Positions 21,740 through 31,205 are shown, counted from the stretch's first letter. The stretch is 64,000 nucleotides of DNA from Sphingobacterium zeae (GCF_030818895.1 NZ_JAUTBA010000001.1:2604001-2668000); one strand, 5' to 3'. Notes: generated by a model not told the origin, from the sequence alone. Made by a program: numbers and translations.

Positions 21740-22510
21740 ATGAAAAAAATCTACCAAATAGTCAATGCAGTTGTTTTCGTCATTACTGTAGTTATCAATT
21801 ACTTATCCAATACCGGTATTTTTAACGGAGAAACGATGGCAACGATATCAGCTAAGTATCAAAACCTTTTTACACCGGCTGGGTATGCTTTCTCCATTTG
21901 GGGCTTGATATATCTGGGCTTGTTAGGGTTTGTGGTCTATTTTGGCCCATTATTAAAACTGACAAGAGAAAAGGAAGAGGTGATCTTAAAAGTAGGGTGG
22001 TGGTTTTTGGTCTCTTGTTTGGCAAATTGTTTATGGGTGATTACCTGGTTGTATGACTATACGTCTGTGACCATTTTTTTGATGCTCCTGCTGTTTGTAT
22101 CGTTGTTGCGAATAGTTGAAAATACTCGGACTATTGCTTTTCAATCAAACCTCAAAAAACTTGTCTTTTTAAAGCTGCCTTTCCATCTGTATGCCGGGTG
22201 GATTTCTGTCGCTTTAATTGCCGACGCTGCGGCCTATCTTACAAAGATCGGTTGGGACGGGTTTGGGTTATCTGCAACGCTATGGACAATTATCATGTTT
22301 GTAGTCGCGCTAATTATTCATTTACTAATGATTTGGCAACGTCGTATGCCCGTATTTGGACTTGTATCTGCCTGGGCTTTGATTGCAATTGCAGTGGCAA
22401 ATAAGGGAACGAATAGCATCGTATATGCAGCGGCGATCGTCGTAGCCATTATTGTTCTGCTAAATGTGTTTGTCTATAGTATTCGATATCGTAAACAGCT
22501 ATTATTCTAG
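21740..22510 (+). CDS. TspO/MBR-like tryptophan-rich membrane protein
   Basis: A 256-residue integral membrane protein with about seven hydrophobic helices and Trp-rich turns (FTPAGYAFSIWGLIYLGLLGF, GWWFLVSCLANCLWVITWLYDY, SATLWTIIMF). The pattern P-AGYAFSIWGLIY followed by NCLWVITW matches the TspO/MBR-like, 'tryptophan-rich sensory protein' group seen in Bacteroidota. Classical TspO has five helices and about 160 residues, so this is the longer variant. Tetrapyrrole or lipid binding is known for TspO, but nothing in this sequence proves it here. Confidence 0.72.
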   Translation: MKKIYQIVNAVVFVITVVINYLSNTGIFNGETMATISAKYQNLFTPAGYAFSIWGLIYLGLLGFVVYFGPLLKLTREKEEVILKVGWWFLVSCLANCLWVITWLYDYTSVTIFLMLLLFVSLLRIVENTRTIAFQSNLKKLVFLKLPFHLYAGWISVALIADAAAYLTKIGWDGFGLSATLWTIIMFVVALIIHLLMIWQRRMPVFGLVSAWALIAIAVANKGTNSIVYAAAIVVAIIVLLNVFVYSIRYRKQLLF

Positions 22511-22543
22511 TAGTTAAATGGTAACTAAGGCATGTTAGCATGA

Positions 22544-22570
22544 CCTCGACCGATGTTTTGTCGGTCGAGG
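22544..22570. terminator. Bidirectional terminator hairpin
   Basis: CCTCGACCGA, 7 bases, TCGGTCGAGG: a perfect 10-base-pair stem between the convergent TspO-like and hchA genes. TTTTATTAAT lies some bases beyond on the plus strand. Confidence 0.7.
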
Positions 22571-22592
22571 CTTGAGATTGTTTTATTAATTT

Positions 22593-23474
22593 TCAATTTT
22601 CTGCCTTATATTTTTCATCAGCAAGCAATTCTTCCACACAGATTTTGCCGAATTTGTCCGCGGCCAGCGGACTGTCTGCGGTAATCAGCTTCCGGTCAAC
22701 ATGACAATCGCCGCTAATTTTTTTATTTAAGATTTCAACCCCCAGCTGTTTAAGTTTCTCCCCATACAACCAAGGCATTTCTCCCGGCTGGTATCCACTT
22801 TGTGGAAGAATGAGATCCATTTCGTCAGGAAATGAATTGATTTTATATCCTTTATATGGAAAATCATTCTCACCAATACCTTGTGCAGCAGATAAGAGAG
22901 CTGCGGGCCCATGGCATATTGTCAGCATAAATTTATCTTCGGCTATTACCCATTTAATCAGCTCTTTTACATCGTTATTCTCGGGAAGGCCGAGCATTGC
23001 GCCATGTCCTCCGGGGATGAACACAGCGACATAGTCCACATAAGATTTGGTTGTGTCTGCTACAAAATCCTGGAGACTGTGTGGGTTTGAAAATTGTGTA
23101 TTGTATTTTTCCAGAATTTTACCAATATGTTCGTCTTCATAAGGCATTGCCCACATCTCAAATTTTACAGTGCCGCCGGTTGGCGTATAGAAATCCACGT
23201 CAAATCCGGCTTGATCAAAATGAAGAATAGGTACGAGTGTTTCAACGGGATGATTGCCGGTAGAAAATTTCTTGCCATTTTTCATGGTCATATAACGTTC
23301 CTCCGTACAAAGCACAAGGATTTTTTTTCTTGTATCTTTGTTGCCTTCATCATATTTTTTCTTACTATAGTCGGTTTTTGTAGTGACCATTGCTTTTCTG
23401 GAAAAAAAAGAAGGCTCATAGCCCAGGCCGTCAAATACTGGCTCTTTGCTCAAATCTTTTGAAAATAATGACAT
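22593..23474 (-). CDS. hchA: Protein/nucleic acid deglycase Hsp31 (DJ-1/PfpI superfamily)
   Basis: A 293-residue chaperone/glyoxalase-like protein; I start it at MSLFSKDLSKEPVFDG (23474), since the extra 14 residues upstream do not resemble the family. The nucleophile elbow LTICHGPAALLSAA carries the catalytic Cys, with HPVETLVPILHFDQAGFDVDFYTPTGG and VFIPGGHGAMLGLPEN around the site and the Hsp31-specific ending GDCHVDRKLITADSPLAADKFGK. It repairs glyoxal- and methylglyoxal-damaged proteins. Convergent with the TspO-like gene, with a shared terminator between them. Confidence 0.92.
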   Translation of the reverse strand: MSLFSKDLSKEPVFDGLGYEPSFFSRKAMVTTKTDYSKKKYDEGNKDTRKKILVLCTEERYMTMKNGKKFSTGNHPVETLVPILHFDQAGFDVDFYTPTGGTVKFEMWAMPYEDEHIGKILEKYNTQFSNPHSLQDFVADTTKSYVDYVAVFIPGGHGAMLGLPENNDVKELIKWVIAEDKFMLTICHGPAALLSAAQGIGENDFPYKGYKINSFPDEMDLILPQSGYQPGEMPWLYGEKLKQLGVEILNKKISGDCHVDRKLITADSPLAADKFGKICVEELLADEKYKAEN

Positions 23475-23848
23475 AATGTATGTATTGTTTATGGTGTATA
23501 AATTAATCTTATTCATGCTACTATATGTTTCTGCCAGCTTATCGTTCTATTACTATCCAAAACGGCCTACACAGCGCTGTGGAGAAAATGACACATCTGC
23601 ATGATCTTATAAGATAACAAATCTTGAGGCCATGCTGTTTTGTTTAAAAATTGATATGAATTTTAAATACATCAACACCAATCTATAACACATACAAAAG
23701 CTCTTTTTTAGTTTAATTTAATACTAATACTTTGTCCTAAATGTCTTTAAATTGATTTTTTCTGAAAATCATCAACTAATTTGGTTTATTATTAAACTAT
23801 TTTGTTCGCTTGCTTGTTTGTAAATCAAAAGATTAAAAAATTATAATT
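23475..23848. other. Divergent intergenic region with a 12-bp palindrome
   Basis: 374 AT-rich bases between the divergent hchA and fasciclin genes. The only clear structure is the perfect palindrome CACAGCGCTGTG at 23570-23581, about 95 bases ahead of hchA; it could be an operator. No convincing -33/-7 pair and no small gene were seen. Confidence 0.4.
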
Positions 23849-24802
23849 ATGAAATTCAACAAGAACATCAAACGACTCTCGAGTATGGCATCAGCCTTAA
23901 TGGTATTCTCGATGATTACAGTGTCATGTAGTAAAGACGATGACAAGCAGATGGAAACAACAGGAACAATCTCTGCGATGGTATCCATGAACAAGGATTA
24001 TTCCATATTAGCCTCTGCCGTGACAAAGGCTGGTCTGGGCGAAACACTTTCCTCAACAGGACCATTTACAGTATTTGCTCCAAATAATGCTGCTTTCGAA
24101 AGCTCAGGGATGACTTCGGCAGATATTAGTAGCATGTCTGCAGAAAGCTTGAAATCCGTTTTGTTGTATCATACATTATCCGCTAAAGTAGTTGCTTCTA
24201 GCGTACCCGCCGGTCCAAATGCGGAAGTAAAGACAGCAAACGGAAGCAATGTTTACGTTACTAAAAATAGTAAGGGTGTATTTGTCAATGGCTGGGCAGT
24301 AACAGCGCCAGATATGATGGCTACGAATGGTGTCATACATGGTATTTCTCATGTACTTATGCCCGCAACAAAAAACATTGTAGAACTTGCGACCGCTAAT
24401 AGTGATCTATCTTTCTTAGTTGCTGCGGTGTTGAGAGCAAGTCAAGGAACTACAAATGTTGCTCAAGTGTTGAGTGGATCAGGGCCCTATACTGTTTTCG
24501 CGCCTACAAATCAGGCTTTTATAAACGCGGGTTTTACCACAATAGCTTCAATTAATCAAGCTGATCCCGCAGCGCTTACGAAGATTCTAACCTATCACGT
24601 TCTTTCAGCTAGGGCTTTCTCTTCTGATCTTTCAGATGGACAGATGCTAAGTACCTTAAACGGTGAAAAAATCACTGTGAAATTGTCTGGAAAGGCAATG
24701 CTTAAAGGTAAAAGTAATACCAGTGAGTCCACAATAACTGGCGTAAACATGCTGGCAACAAACGGTGTTGTCCATGTCATTGATCAAGTTCTTCTTCCTT
24801 AA
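23849..24802 (+). CDS. Fasciclin (FAS1) double-domain lipoprotein
   Basis: A 317-residue protein with a lipoprotein signal (about residues 1-27, ending TVSCSKDDDK) and two FAS1 domains, about 40-175 and 180-317. Each shows the two FAS1 motifs: GPFTVFAPNNAAF with VIHGISHVLMP in the first, and GPYTVFAPTNQAF with VVHVIDQVLLP in the second. FAS1 domains mediate adhesion at the cell surface, and such lipoproteins are common in Bacteroidota. A hairpin follows the stop. It seems monocistronic. Confidence 0.93.
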   Translation: MKFNKNIKRLSSMASALMVFSMITVSCSKDDDKQMETTGTISAMVSMNKDYSILASAVTKAGLGETLSSTGPFTVFAPNNAAFESSGMTSADISSMSAESLKSVLLYHTLSAKVVASSVPAGPNAEVKTANGSNVYVTKNSKGVFVNGWAVTAPDMMATNGVIHGISHVLMPATKNIVELATANSDLSFLVAAVLRASQGTTNVAQVLSGSGPYTVFAPTNQAFINAGFTTIASINQADPAALTKILTYHVLSARAFSSDLSDGQMLSTLNGEKITVKLSGKAMLKGKSNTSESTITGVNMLATNGVVHVIDQVLLP

Positions 24803-24825
24803 TTTAGCGTTATGCTAGATGCTAG

Positions 24826-24860
24826 TTTGGCCGCAGAGAATTTCATTCTTTGCGGCCAAA
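24826..24860 (+). terminator. Terminator of the fasciclin gene
   Basis: TTTGGCCGCA and TGCGGCCAAA form a perfect 10-base stem starting 23 bases after the fasciclin stop, followed by CCATTTTATA. The rest of the 321-base gap to 25124 shows no supported gene. Confidence 0.72.
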
Positions 24861-25123
24861 CCATTTTATATGCAAGCTGTCCTTCTTGATTCGATTGTGT
24901 TGGGAATTCTCTGGAATGAAATCAGAACCCGATCTTTTTTAGATCGGCTATTGCTAAAAAATAGAATTCGATACATTTATAGAGTTGTGATTCTTAAGGA
25001 ATAATTTATTGGAAAACCGAATACATATACAATCCGACTGGAGGCTATTTATAAGAAATTTGGTGAATAGCAATGCTCAACGGATCAGAATTTAGCGGTC
25101 ACTGTGTATACTTTATAAGTAGT

Positions 25124-25504
25124 CTATTCATAATTGAAAGGATTTACACTAATTTCAATCATTAGATTCTCAAAATAGCAATAAAATCCGAATGTTTTTC
25201 TGATTTTTTTGGGCGCTGACTCAATTTTTAGTTCTTCGTTGTCTTTTAAAAGTTCAAAAATGTTCTGGACTGCAATTTCGTCGTCTTGATAAAACCCGAT
25301 ATGGAAATTCTTAGGATATTGTGGTAGATCTTTCTCATTGTTCAACTCTTGTCCCCAAATCACAACTACAAAATTATTATTATCCCTTAGTACCGCCATT
25401 TTACTATTGCGGTTGACCACTAAATTGAACTTGAAATTATCAGTCAATAAATTAACGGCTTTATCGACATCTTTTACGACAAGATTGATATGATTAATAC
25501 TCAT
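25124..25504 (-). CDS. VOC-family (glyoxalase/bleomycin-resistance fold) protein
   Basis: A 126-residue single-domain protein opening MSINHINLVVKDVDKAVNLLTDNF, the standard VOC start with a metal-ligand His, then NFVVVIWGQEL, FHIGFYQDDE and a final LMIEISVNP with the usual terminal Glu ligand. It could bind a metal and a small substrate or act in resistance; the specificity is not visible. It lies 25 bases downstream of an AraC regulator on the same strand, so the two are probably co-transcribed. Confidence 0.85.
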   Translation of the reverse strand: MSINHINLVVKDVDKAVNLLTDNFKFNLVVNRNSKMAVLRDNNNFVVVIWGQELNNEKDLPQYPKNFHIGFYQDDEIAVQNIFELLKDNEELKIESAPKKIRKTFGFYCYFENLMIEISVNPFNYE

Positions 25505-25529
25505 TGATTTGTTTGATTTTCAGACAAAG

Positions 25530-26294
25530 TTAGCGATCGGCTAATACACTCAATTGGATAAATCGGTCGTTTTCATTTTTATTGAGTATCGTTGGTTTTA
25601 CACCTGAGAATTTCTTTACCTGTCGAATGAAATGGGATTGGTCCACATAATTGAGCTCCGGATAAAATATTCCCAATTTCAATTGTTTTAGAGAATTGGA
25701 AAAACGAATAATATTGATGTAAGATTTTAATGGAATCCCAAACCAGTGGTGGAAATAACGGTTCATCTGCCTGCTGCTCCAAATAACCTTATTAGACAAT
25801 TCTTCTACTGTCGTTTCCCCTTTTGATCGGTAAATATGTTCGAATAGTTTTTTTTTCCTTACATCTATCTCGTTTTCAAATTGCTTTTCGAATATTTTAC
25901 AGGCTTTCGTGTAAAAGTTTCCGAAATCTGAAAGATCATTTTTGCTAAATCCCAAATAATCATTAGGTAATACTAGCGTTTGGTTTCTTAATTTGTCGAA
26001 AGGCTGCTTAAAAATATACTCAGCGGCCAACGGATAAAAACTGATGGCAAACATCGTCGAATTCGGATAGGGAGGTTTCAAAATGGGTTTATCACATACT
26101 CCGGATATGAAGATCTGAAAACTATTGTTTTCTTCCATCAGGAGAAATAAATCTATTTTTCCATCAGGTATAATAATTCCCTCATCTATCTTATCCGAAT
26201 GATTTTTCAACATCCAAATACTCTCTACCATTGCAGTGAGTCGTGGAGACGGGGCTAAAGTTGCATATTCCAGTGCATTTTTTGATAAATTCAT
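25530..26294 (-). CDS. AraC-family transcriptional regulator
   Basis: A 254-residue regulator; I use Met 26294 (MNLSKNALEYATLAP) because the longer frame to 26378 adds a hydrophobic stretch that does not fit the family. The N-terminal part (about 10-150: AMVESIWMLKNH, IIIPDGKIDLFLLM) is the sensor type found in short Bacteroidota AraC proteins. The C-terminal part has the paired helix-turn-helix (TVEELSNKVIWSSRQMNRYF; YVDQSHFIRQVKKFSGVKPT). The VOC gene just downstream is its likely partner or target (inference). Confidence 0.87.
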   Translation of the reverse strand: MNLSKNALEYATLAPSPRLTAMVESIWMLKNHSDKIDEGIIIPDGKIDLFLLMEENNSFQIFISGVCDKPILKPPYPNSTMFAISFYPLAAEYIFKQPFDKLRNQTLVLPNDYLGFSKNDLSDFGNFYTKACKIFEKQFENEIDVRKKKLFEHIYRSKGETTVEELSNKVIWSSRQMNRYFHHWFGIPLKSYINIIRFSNSLKQLKLGIFYPELNYVDQSHFIRQVKKFSGVKPTILNKNENDRFIQLSVLADR

Positions 26295-26640
26295 ACTGAT
26301 AATCCATACAAAACAACATGTTGCAAAGGTCATATCGGCATACACGTTTTTTATTAGCAAACGTAGTGTTGATAACAACCTAGTATCTTTTCAACAGCAA
26401 TTTACAAATTAAATGCTTTTTCTGTTGAAATCGAATGTAACATTCCAAGTTAGCTTTAGTCATGCAAAAAAAAACAATTAGGTCAGCAATAGCGAGTCAT
26501 ATTTGATGTCTGGTTTCCTTAAACGCAATTCTTTAAAAACCTTTTCACTTTGACGTTTGTGTTATATCAAAATTAAATGCATCGCGAATTGAAATCTAGG
26601 ATTTTTCAATCGCTAAAAGAAAAACGCTAAACAAAATACC
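26295..26640. other. Intergenic region, no gene seen
   Basis: 346 AT-rich bases between the divergent AraC and DUF3606 genes. I found no coding frame, strong hairpin or clear promoter pair. Confidence 0.4.
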
Positions 26641-26832
26641 ATGGCAGATAACAAGTCTAAAAAAGGGAAATCCGACAGAAGCAAAGTAAGCGGATCAGAA
26701 CAATACGAAATACAATATTTCAAGGATAAAATGGGGGTGAGCAGTCAAGCTGTTGTTGGCGCTATACGGGCGACCGGATCGAATGAAAGAAAAGTTCTTG
26801 AAGATTATTTGAAGAAACGGCACGGAAAATAA
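26641..26832 (+). CDS. DUF3606 small protein
   Basis: A 63-residue basic, soluble protein: a Lys/Ser-rich start (MADNKSKKGKSDRSKV) and the DUF3606 core YEIQYFKDKMGVSSQAVVGAIRATGSNERKVLEDYL. Members are short and of unknown function; the core looks like a helical nucleic-acid-binding fold, but that is not established. It lies 33 bases upstream of ligD in the same direction, which suggests co-expression and a possible link to DNA repair or stress. Confidence 0.82.
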   Translation: MADNKSKKGKSDRSKVSGSEQYEIQYFKDKMGVSSQAVVGAIRATGSNERKVLEDYLKKRHGK

Positions 26833-26865
26833 ACGTTATTTTCAATATACTTAAATACAGTAGCT

Positions 26866-29565
26866 ATGGGACTGTCTAAATATCGCGAAAAGCGTTCCGA
26901 GGAGAACACCCCAGAACCATTTGGAGGAAAGCCCAACGGAAAGGAACTTAGGTTTGTAATCCAGAAACATGATGCCTCACATCTACATTACGACTTTCGT
27001 CTTGAAATGGGCGGTGTTCTGAAAAGTTGGGCAGTTCCTAAAGGTCCATCATTGGATCCAAGTACCAAACGCCTCGCTGTGATGGTGGAAGATCATCCCT
27101 ATGATTATCGAAATTTTGAAGGTTCGATCCCTAAAGGACAATATGGCGGAGGCACGGTTATCGTTTGGGATGAGGGACACTATGAACCGGCTGATGGGAG
27201 TGCTAAGGATATCTCCAAACAAGAAAAAGATCTCTTACATCAACTTCATGCTGGCAAGCTTAAATTTAAGCTTCACGGTAAAAAGCTTAAAGGCGAGTTT
27301 GCTCTTATTAAGGCTCATGGAAGAGGAGATAATGGTTGGCTTTTAATGAAGTTGGAGGATCAATATGCTAGCGATAAGGATATTACTGCAAGCGATAAAT
27401 CAGTGATATCGGGTAAAACTATTCAGCAGATGGAAAGGTCTCCCAATAAAGTATATGGTGAAAATATCATTGAGAAAAACAGCACAGTAAAGGATAAACG
27501 TTCGACAAAAAACAAGGCATCCAAACTAATCAACGATCAGTTGGAAGCTGTTCCGAAGGATCGCGCTGAAAACAAGAAGAATCTTCAAACCTTATTAAAA
27601 AATGCGTCCACAAAGAGGTTCTATTCTCATATAGAGCCTATGCTCGCTACACTTGTGGATAAGCCGTTCGATGATGATGAATGGGTATATGAAGTCAAAT
27701 GGGATGGCTACAGGGCTGTTGCTTTTATGAATAAGGGTGAAGTTGAACTAAAATCCCGTAATGATAAAAGCTATAATGAAAAATTCTATCCGCTCTACGA
27801 GCAATTGAAGACCCTTAAATTAGACGCCATTTTGGATGGAGAAGTGGTCGTTTTAGATAGAAATGGGACAGCTAGCTTTGGTGCGCTACAAAACTGGCGC
27901 AGTGAAGCGGATGGTGATCTCGTTTATTACGTTTTTGATATCTTATGGTATCAGGGCCAGGATTTGAAGGATATGACATTGCTTGAGCGTAAATCAATTT
28001 TAAAAGCAGTTCTTCCCAAGAACAACAGTATTCTGGTCAGCGAACACTTTGAAACTTCCGGAATTCATTTTCTGGAAGAGGCCAAGAAATTGGGGCTTGA
28101 AGGGATTATGGCAAAGCGGAAGGATAGTATATATCATGTTCACAACCGTTCCAAAGACTGGTTAAAAATTAAAGCGAACAAAAGGCAGGAAGTCGTCATA
28201 GCAGGTTTCACCCTGAATGATGATTCCAGTAAATTGTTCAGTAGTTTATTGGTCGGTGTTTATGAGGGGAAAAAATTGATTTATACCGGCAAAGTGGGTA
28301 CTGGCTTCAATGTAAAACTTCAAAAGGAGATGATGGAACTATTTAAGCCGCTGATTGTTTCTAAGGCAGCTTTCTCTGAAGAACCCGACGTTAATAAGCC
28401 CTCGAGGTTTAGACCAAATCCGCCACATGCTACTGTGACATGGCTTAAACCAGAACTTGTATGCGAGGTGAGTTTTACGGAGTTAACCAGTGACGGTGTT
28501 ATGCGTCATCCCTCGTTTAATGGCATGCGAGAAGACAAACGTGCCAAAAATATTGTTCTCGAAGATGAAGCTCCCACAGAAAAAATGGTCGATCATATGG
28601 AAGATAAAATCGTTTCGCCAAGAGTGAAGGGGCAGCGGAAGAGCCTCTTAAACCCCTCGGATAAGACTCAGGTCAGAAAGGTAAACAAACATGATTTGAA
28701 GTTTACCAATCTGGATAAGGTTTTTTGGCCGAAAGAGGGAATAACAAAAAGAGACTTGATCAACTACTATTATCAGGCAGCACCGTTTATATTGCCTTAT
28801 TTGAAGGATAGGCCCCAAAGTATGAATCGATTTCCCAACGGAATTGAAGAAGACGGCTTCTACTTTAAGAACGTGACCGATACGGCACCAGACTGGGCCG
28901 AAACTTATCTTTACCACAGTGAAGCTGATGAAAAAGACCGCCATTATCTTGTTGGAAAGGATGACGCTACACTTCTTTATATGGCAAATCTCGGCTGTAT
29001 AGAAATGAATCCGTGGAGTAGTACCGTGAAGAAGCCTGACAACCCATCGTTCTGTATTATAGACCTCGATCCGGATAAAAATTCTTTTGATCAGGTGATT
29101 GAGGCTGCACAGGTCACAAAGCACATATTGGATGATATGGGGGTATCGAGCTATTGTAAAACCAGTGGTTCCACGGGGCTTCACATCTATATCCCGCTAG
29201 GAGGGAAATATTCTTACGATCAATCCAAAGAGTTCGCGCGCGTTATCGTTACCCTAGTCCATCATGAGCTTCCTAAATTTACAAGCCTGGAGCGATCCAT
29301 AAAAGATCGCGGGGGCAAAATGTATCTTGATTTTCTGCAGAATAGGCCTCACGCAACAATTGCGGCAGCCTATTCCGTTCGTCCTAAACCCGGAGCCACC
29401 GTATCGATGCCATTACACTGGGAGGAAGTGAAAAAAGGTTTAAAAATAAGTGATTTTCATATTCTAAACGCCATTGACAGGATGCGAAGTGAAGGCGATA
29501 TCTTTAAACCAGTATTGGGGAAAGGTATCGATCTAAAAAGCATAGTGGATAAATTTGCTAAATAA
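26866..29565 (+). CDS. ligD: Multifunctional DNA ligase D (PE-LIG-POL)
   Basis: An 899-residue non-homologous end-joining ligase with all three modules. The 3'-phosphoesterase comes first (about 10-160: FVIQKHDASHLHYDFRLEM, WAVPKGPSLDP, GGGTVIVWDEG). The ATP-dependent ligase follows (about 250-560) with adenylated Lys278 in VKWDGYRAV, plus LDGEVVVLD and LEGIMAKRKDS. Last is the primase-like polymerase (about 625-895) with LTFTNLDKVFWPKEG-like opening, FYFKNV, IIDLDPDKNSFDQV and KTSGSTGLHIYIPL. It repairs double-strand breaks, normally with Ku; no ku gene is in this window. It probably forms a unit with DUF3606 and the small membrane protein. Confidence 0.95.
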   Translation: MGLSKYREKRSEENTPEPFGGKPNGKELRFVIQKHDASHLHYDFRLEMGGVLKSWAVPKGPSLDPSTKRLAVMVEDHPYDYRNFEGSIPKGQYGGGTVIVWDEGHYEPADGSAKDISKQEKDLLHQLHAGKLKFKLHGKKLKGEFALIKAHGRGDNGWLLMKLEDQYASDKDITASDKSVISGKTIQQMERSPNKVYGENIIEKNSTVKDKRSTKNKASKLINDQLEAVPKDRAENKKNLQTLLKNASTKRFYSHIEPMLATLVDKPFDDDEWVYEVKWDGYRAVAFMNKGEVELKSRNDKSYNEKFYPLYEQLKTLKLDAILDGEVVVLDRNGTASFGALQNWRSEADGDLVYYVFDILWYQGQDLKDMTLLERKSILKAVLPKNNSILVSEHFETSGIHFLEEAKKLGLEGIMAKRKDSIYHVHNRSKDWLKIKANKRQEVVIAGFTLNDDSSKLFSSLLVGVYEGKKLIYTGKVGTGFNVKLQKEMMELFKPLIVSKAAFSEEPDVNKPSRFRPNPPHATVTWLKPELVCEVSFTELTSDGVMRHPSFNGMREDKRAKNIVLEDEAPTEKMVDHMEDKIVSPRVKGQRKSLLNPSDKTQVRKVNKHDLKFTNLDKVFWPKEGITKRDLINYYYQAAPFILPYLKDRPQSMNRFPNGIEEDGFYFKNVTDTAPDWAETYLYHSEADEKDRHYLVGKDDATLLYMANLGCIEMNPWSSTVKKPDNPSFCIIDLDPDKNSFDQVIEAAQVTKHILDDMGVSSYCKTSGSTGLHIYIPLGGKYSYDQSKEFARVIVTLVHHELPKFTSLERSIKDRGGKMYLDFLQNRPHATIAAAYSVRPKPGATVSMPLHWEEVKKGLKISDFHILNAIDRMRSEGDIFKPVLGKGIDLKSIVDKFAK

Positions 29566-29606
29566 CAATTTCATTTTCAGTAATCTATAATTTAAAATTA
29601 ATCATC

Positions 29607-29792
29607 ATGAACGTAAAACGTTTTTTTGGAACAGTATTAACTGTTCTGGGTATTGTCGGTTTAATATATACCGGATATGAACTTATCAATAAAAGTGCTG
29701 CCTATACTACTTTAGGCGTAATTGGTGTATTGGGATTAATTTTCTTTTTCGCTGGTATAGGCCTTGTAAAGAATACCAAAGATGAGGCCTAA
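29607..29792 (+). CDS. Small membrane protein
   Basis: A 61-residue protein with two hydrophobic helices (about 7-25 and 35-54) and charged ends (MNVKRFFGTV, KNTKDEA). It resembles small inner-membrane proteins of unknown function common in Sphingobacteriaceae. It follows ligD by 41 bases and ends 17 bases before the LacI-type paired site. No function is suggested. Confidence 0.65.
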   Translation: MNVKRFFGTVLTVLGIVGLIYTGYELINKSAAYTTLGVIGVLGLIFFFAGIGLVKNTKDEA

Positions 29793-29809
29793 TTATAAAT
29801 CATTTTTAT

Positions 29810-29840
29810 GAAACCGTTCCCAATTATTGGGAACGGTTTC
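29810..29840. promoter_or_regulatory. 31-bp paired LacI-type operator ahead of GH105
   Basis: GAAACCGTTCCC, 7 bases, GGGAACGGTTTC: a perfect inverted pair of 12-mers, each with the central CG of LacI-family sites. The outer bases also match (ATG...CAT). The same 31-bp layout recurs at 36737 and 47600. A terminator reading is weak because no U-run follows. Its centre is 66.5 bp upstream of a -7-like element. Confidence 0.7.
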
Positions 29841-29887
29841 ATAAAATTTAATCCTAGCCTGTACGTAAAATCCTGCACGCCTTTATC

Positions 29888-29895
29888 TAATTTAG
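29888..29895 (+). promoter_or_regulatory. Candidate -7 element for GH105
   Basis: TAATTTAG differs by one base from the Bacteroidota TAnnTTTG. No -33 TTG lies at the proper distance. The call rests mainly on its spacing from the 29810 site, matching the other two loci. Confidence 0.35.
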
Positions 29896-30050
29896 GATAA
29901 CTGACGTCTCTATGTTCTTTTTCTCAGACATTTTAAACTTGAATGTTCTTGACTGAAATCACTAAAAAGTATGAAACTGAGGTATCAGCTTTAATGTTGG
30001 TAAATTATATAGCATGTTGCCGTTGGTCAATCTTAAAAAAATACAATTTC

Positions 30051-31205
30051 ATGAAAATAAGGCGTTTTATTGCGTTGGCTATCTTAGGGCTTTATCCTGG
30101 GCTGTCAGCATCTCAGGTTCCCATACGCGCTATGGATGTGCGAATAGCAGAAAAAGTGTTTGATGTTACCTGGTACTTGGATCGGGTTGCTTCGTGGCAG
30201 TTGGACAGTATCGAACATAAGGGGCTACGTCATGCTGGCCGTGAATGGACTTCAGCAACCTTATTCACTGGCCTGATAGAGATGACAAAACATTCAGGTG
30301 GTGCACGTTATACCCGATATCTTGAATCTGTAGGCGAACAGTTTGATTGGAAAATGTATGCGGACAACTATCGGTATTATGCGGACAATTATTGTGTTGG
30401 GCAGCTGTATACCTGGAAGTATAATCGTGATAAAAATATTGATTACATCGCAGATTTCATCAGGTTGGCCGATACATTGGTAAGTCGTCCCCATAGCGAA
30501 TCATTGGACTGGAAAAATAATATTGCACTTCGAGAGTGGGCTTGGTGCGATGCCTTATTTATGGGGCCACCGGCACTTTCGTCAATTTATAAAGTGACGG
30601 GCAATCTACAGTACCTTGATTTGGTAGACACTTTGTGGTGGAAGACGACAGATTATCTTTACAATACCAAAGAGCGTCTGTTCTATAGAGATCAAAGTTA
30701 TTTTGATAAAAAGGAAAGCAATGGTGAAGATGTCTTCTGGTCTAGAGGAAATGGCTGGGTTTTGGCTGGGCTGGTTCGTGTATTGAATGATATGCCAAAA
30801 GATTACAAAAGTCGCCCGAGATGGGAAGACCTCTATCGTAACATGGTACAGCGGATTGCTTCCTTGCAACAGCATGACGGTTATTGGCGGACGAGCCTTT
30901 TGGATCCTGAGCGCTATCCAGCTAAGGAAACTAGCGGTACAGCACTATTTACCTATGCAATAGCATGGGGAATAAACAATAAATTAATTCCTTCAAAAGA
31001 TTATGAGACTGTCGTATGGAACGGATGGAATGCACTCGTTGATGCGGTTCATCCCAATGGAAAGCTGGGCTATGTACAGCAAGTAGGCGAGGCTCCAGGC
31101 GAAGTAAACTACGATGATACCGAAATTTACGGCGTGGGCGCATTTCTTTTGGCTGGTAATGAGGTTTTGAAACTCGCAGAAAAAAGTAGCGCTACGGAAA
31201 AATAA
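30051..31205 (+). CDS. Unsaturated uronyl (rhamnogalacturonyl) hydrolase, GH105
   Basis: I start at Met 30051 (MKIRRFIALAILGLYPGLSAS), a signal peptide; the longer frame from 29943 adds 36 unlikely residues. The mature protein is an (alpha/alpha)6 barrel of the YteR/GH105 family: LRHAGREWTSATLFTGLIEM, ALREWAWCDALFMGPPAL with the catalytic-region Asp, FWSRGNGWVLAGLVRVL, DGYWRTSLLD, ETSGTALFTYAIAWGIN and DDTEIYGVGAFLLAG. These enzymes release the 4,5-unsaturated uronic acid left by polysaccharide lyases, typically from rhamnogalacturonan or ulvan-like glycans. It is convergent with the esterase gene, and a LacI-type site lies 210 bases upstream. Confidence 0.92.
   Translation: MKIRRFIALAILGLYPGLSASQVPIRAMDVRIAEKVFDVTWYLDRVASWQLDSIEHKGLRHAGREWTSATLFTGLIEMTKHSGGARYTRYLESVGEQFDWKMYADNYRYYADNYCVGQLYTWKYNRDKNIDYIADFIRLADTLVSRPHSESLDWKNNIALREWAWCDALFMGPPALSSIYKVTGNLQYLDLVDTLWWKTTDYLYNTKERLFYRDQSYFDKKESNGEDVFWSRGNGWVLAGLVRVLNDMPKDYKSRPRWEDLYRNMVQRIASLQQHDGYWRTSLLDPERYPAKETSGTALFTYAIAWGINNKLIPSKDYETVVWNGWNALVDAVHPNGKLGYVQQVGEAPGEVNYDDTEIYGVGAFLLAGNEVLKLAEKSSATEK

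Noticed and set aside
24819..25004. 61-codon frame after the fasciclin gene
   Set aside because: It runs through the terminator hairpin and has no plausible domain.
29810..29840. Reading the 31-bp palindrome as a simple terminator
   Set aside because: No U-run follows. The same arms recur at 47600 in a different transcriptional context, and the 36737 copy is a direct repeat of 12-mers, which an ordinary hairpin would not need.
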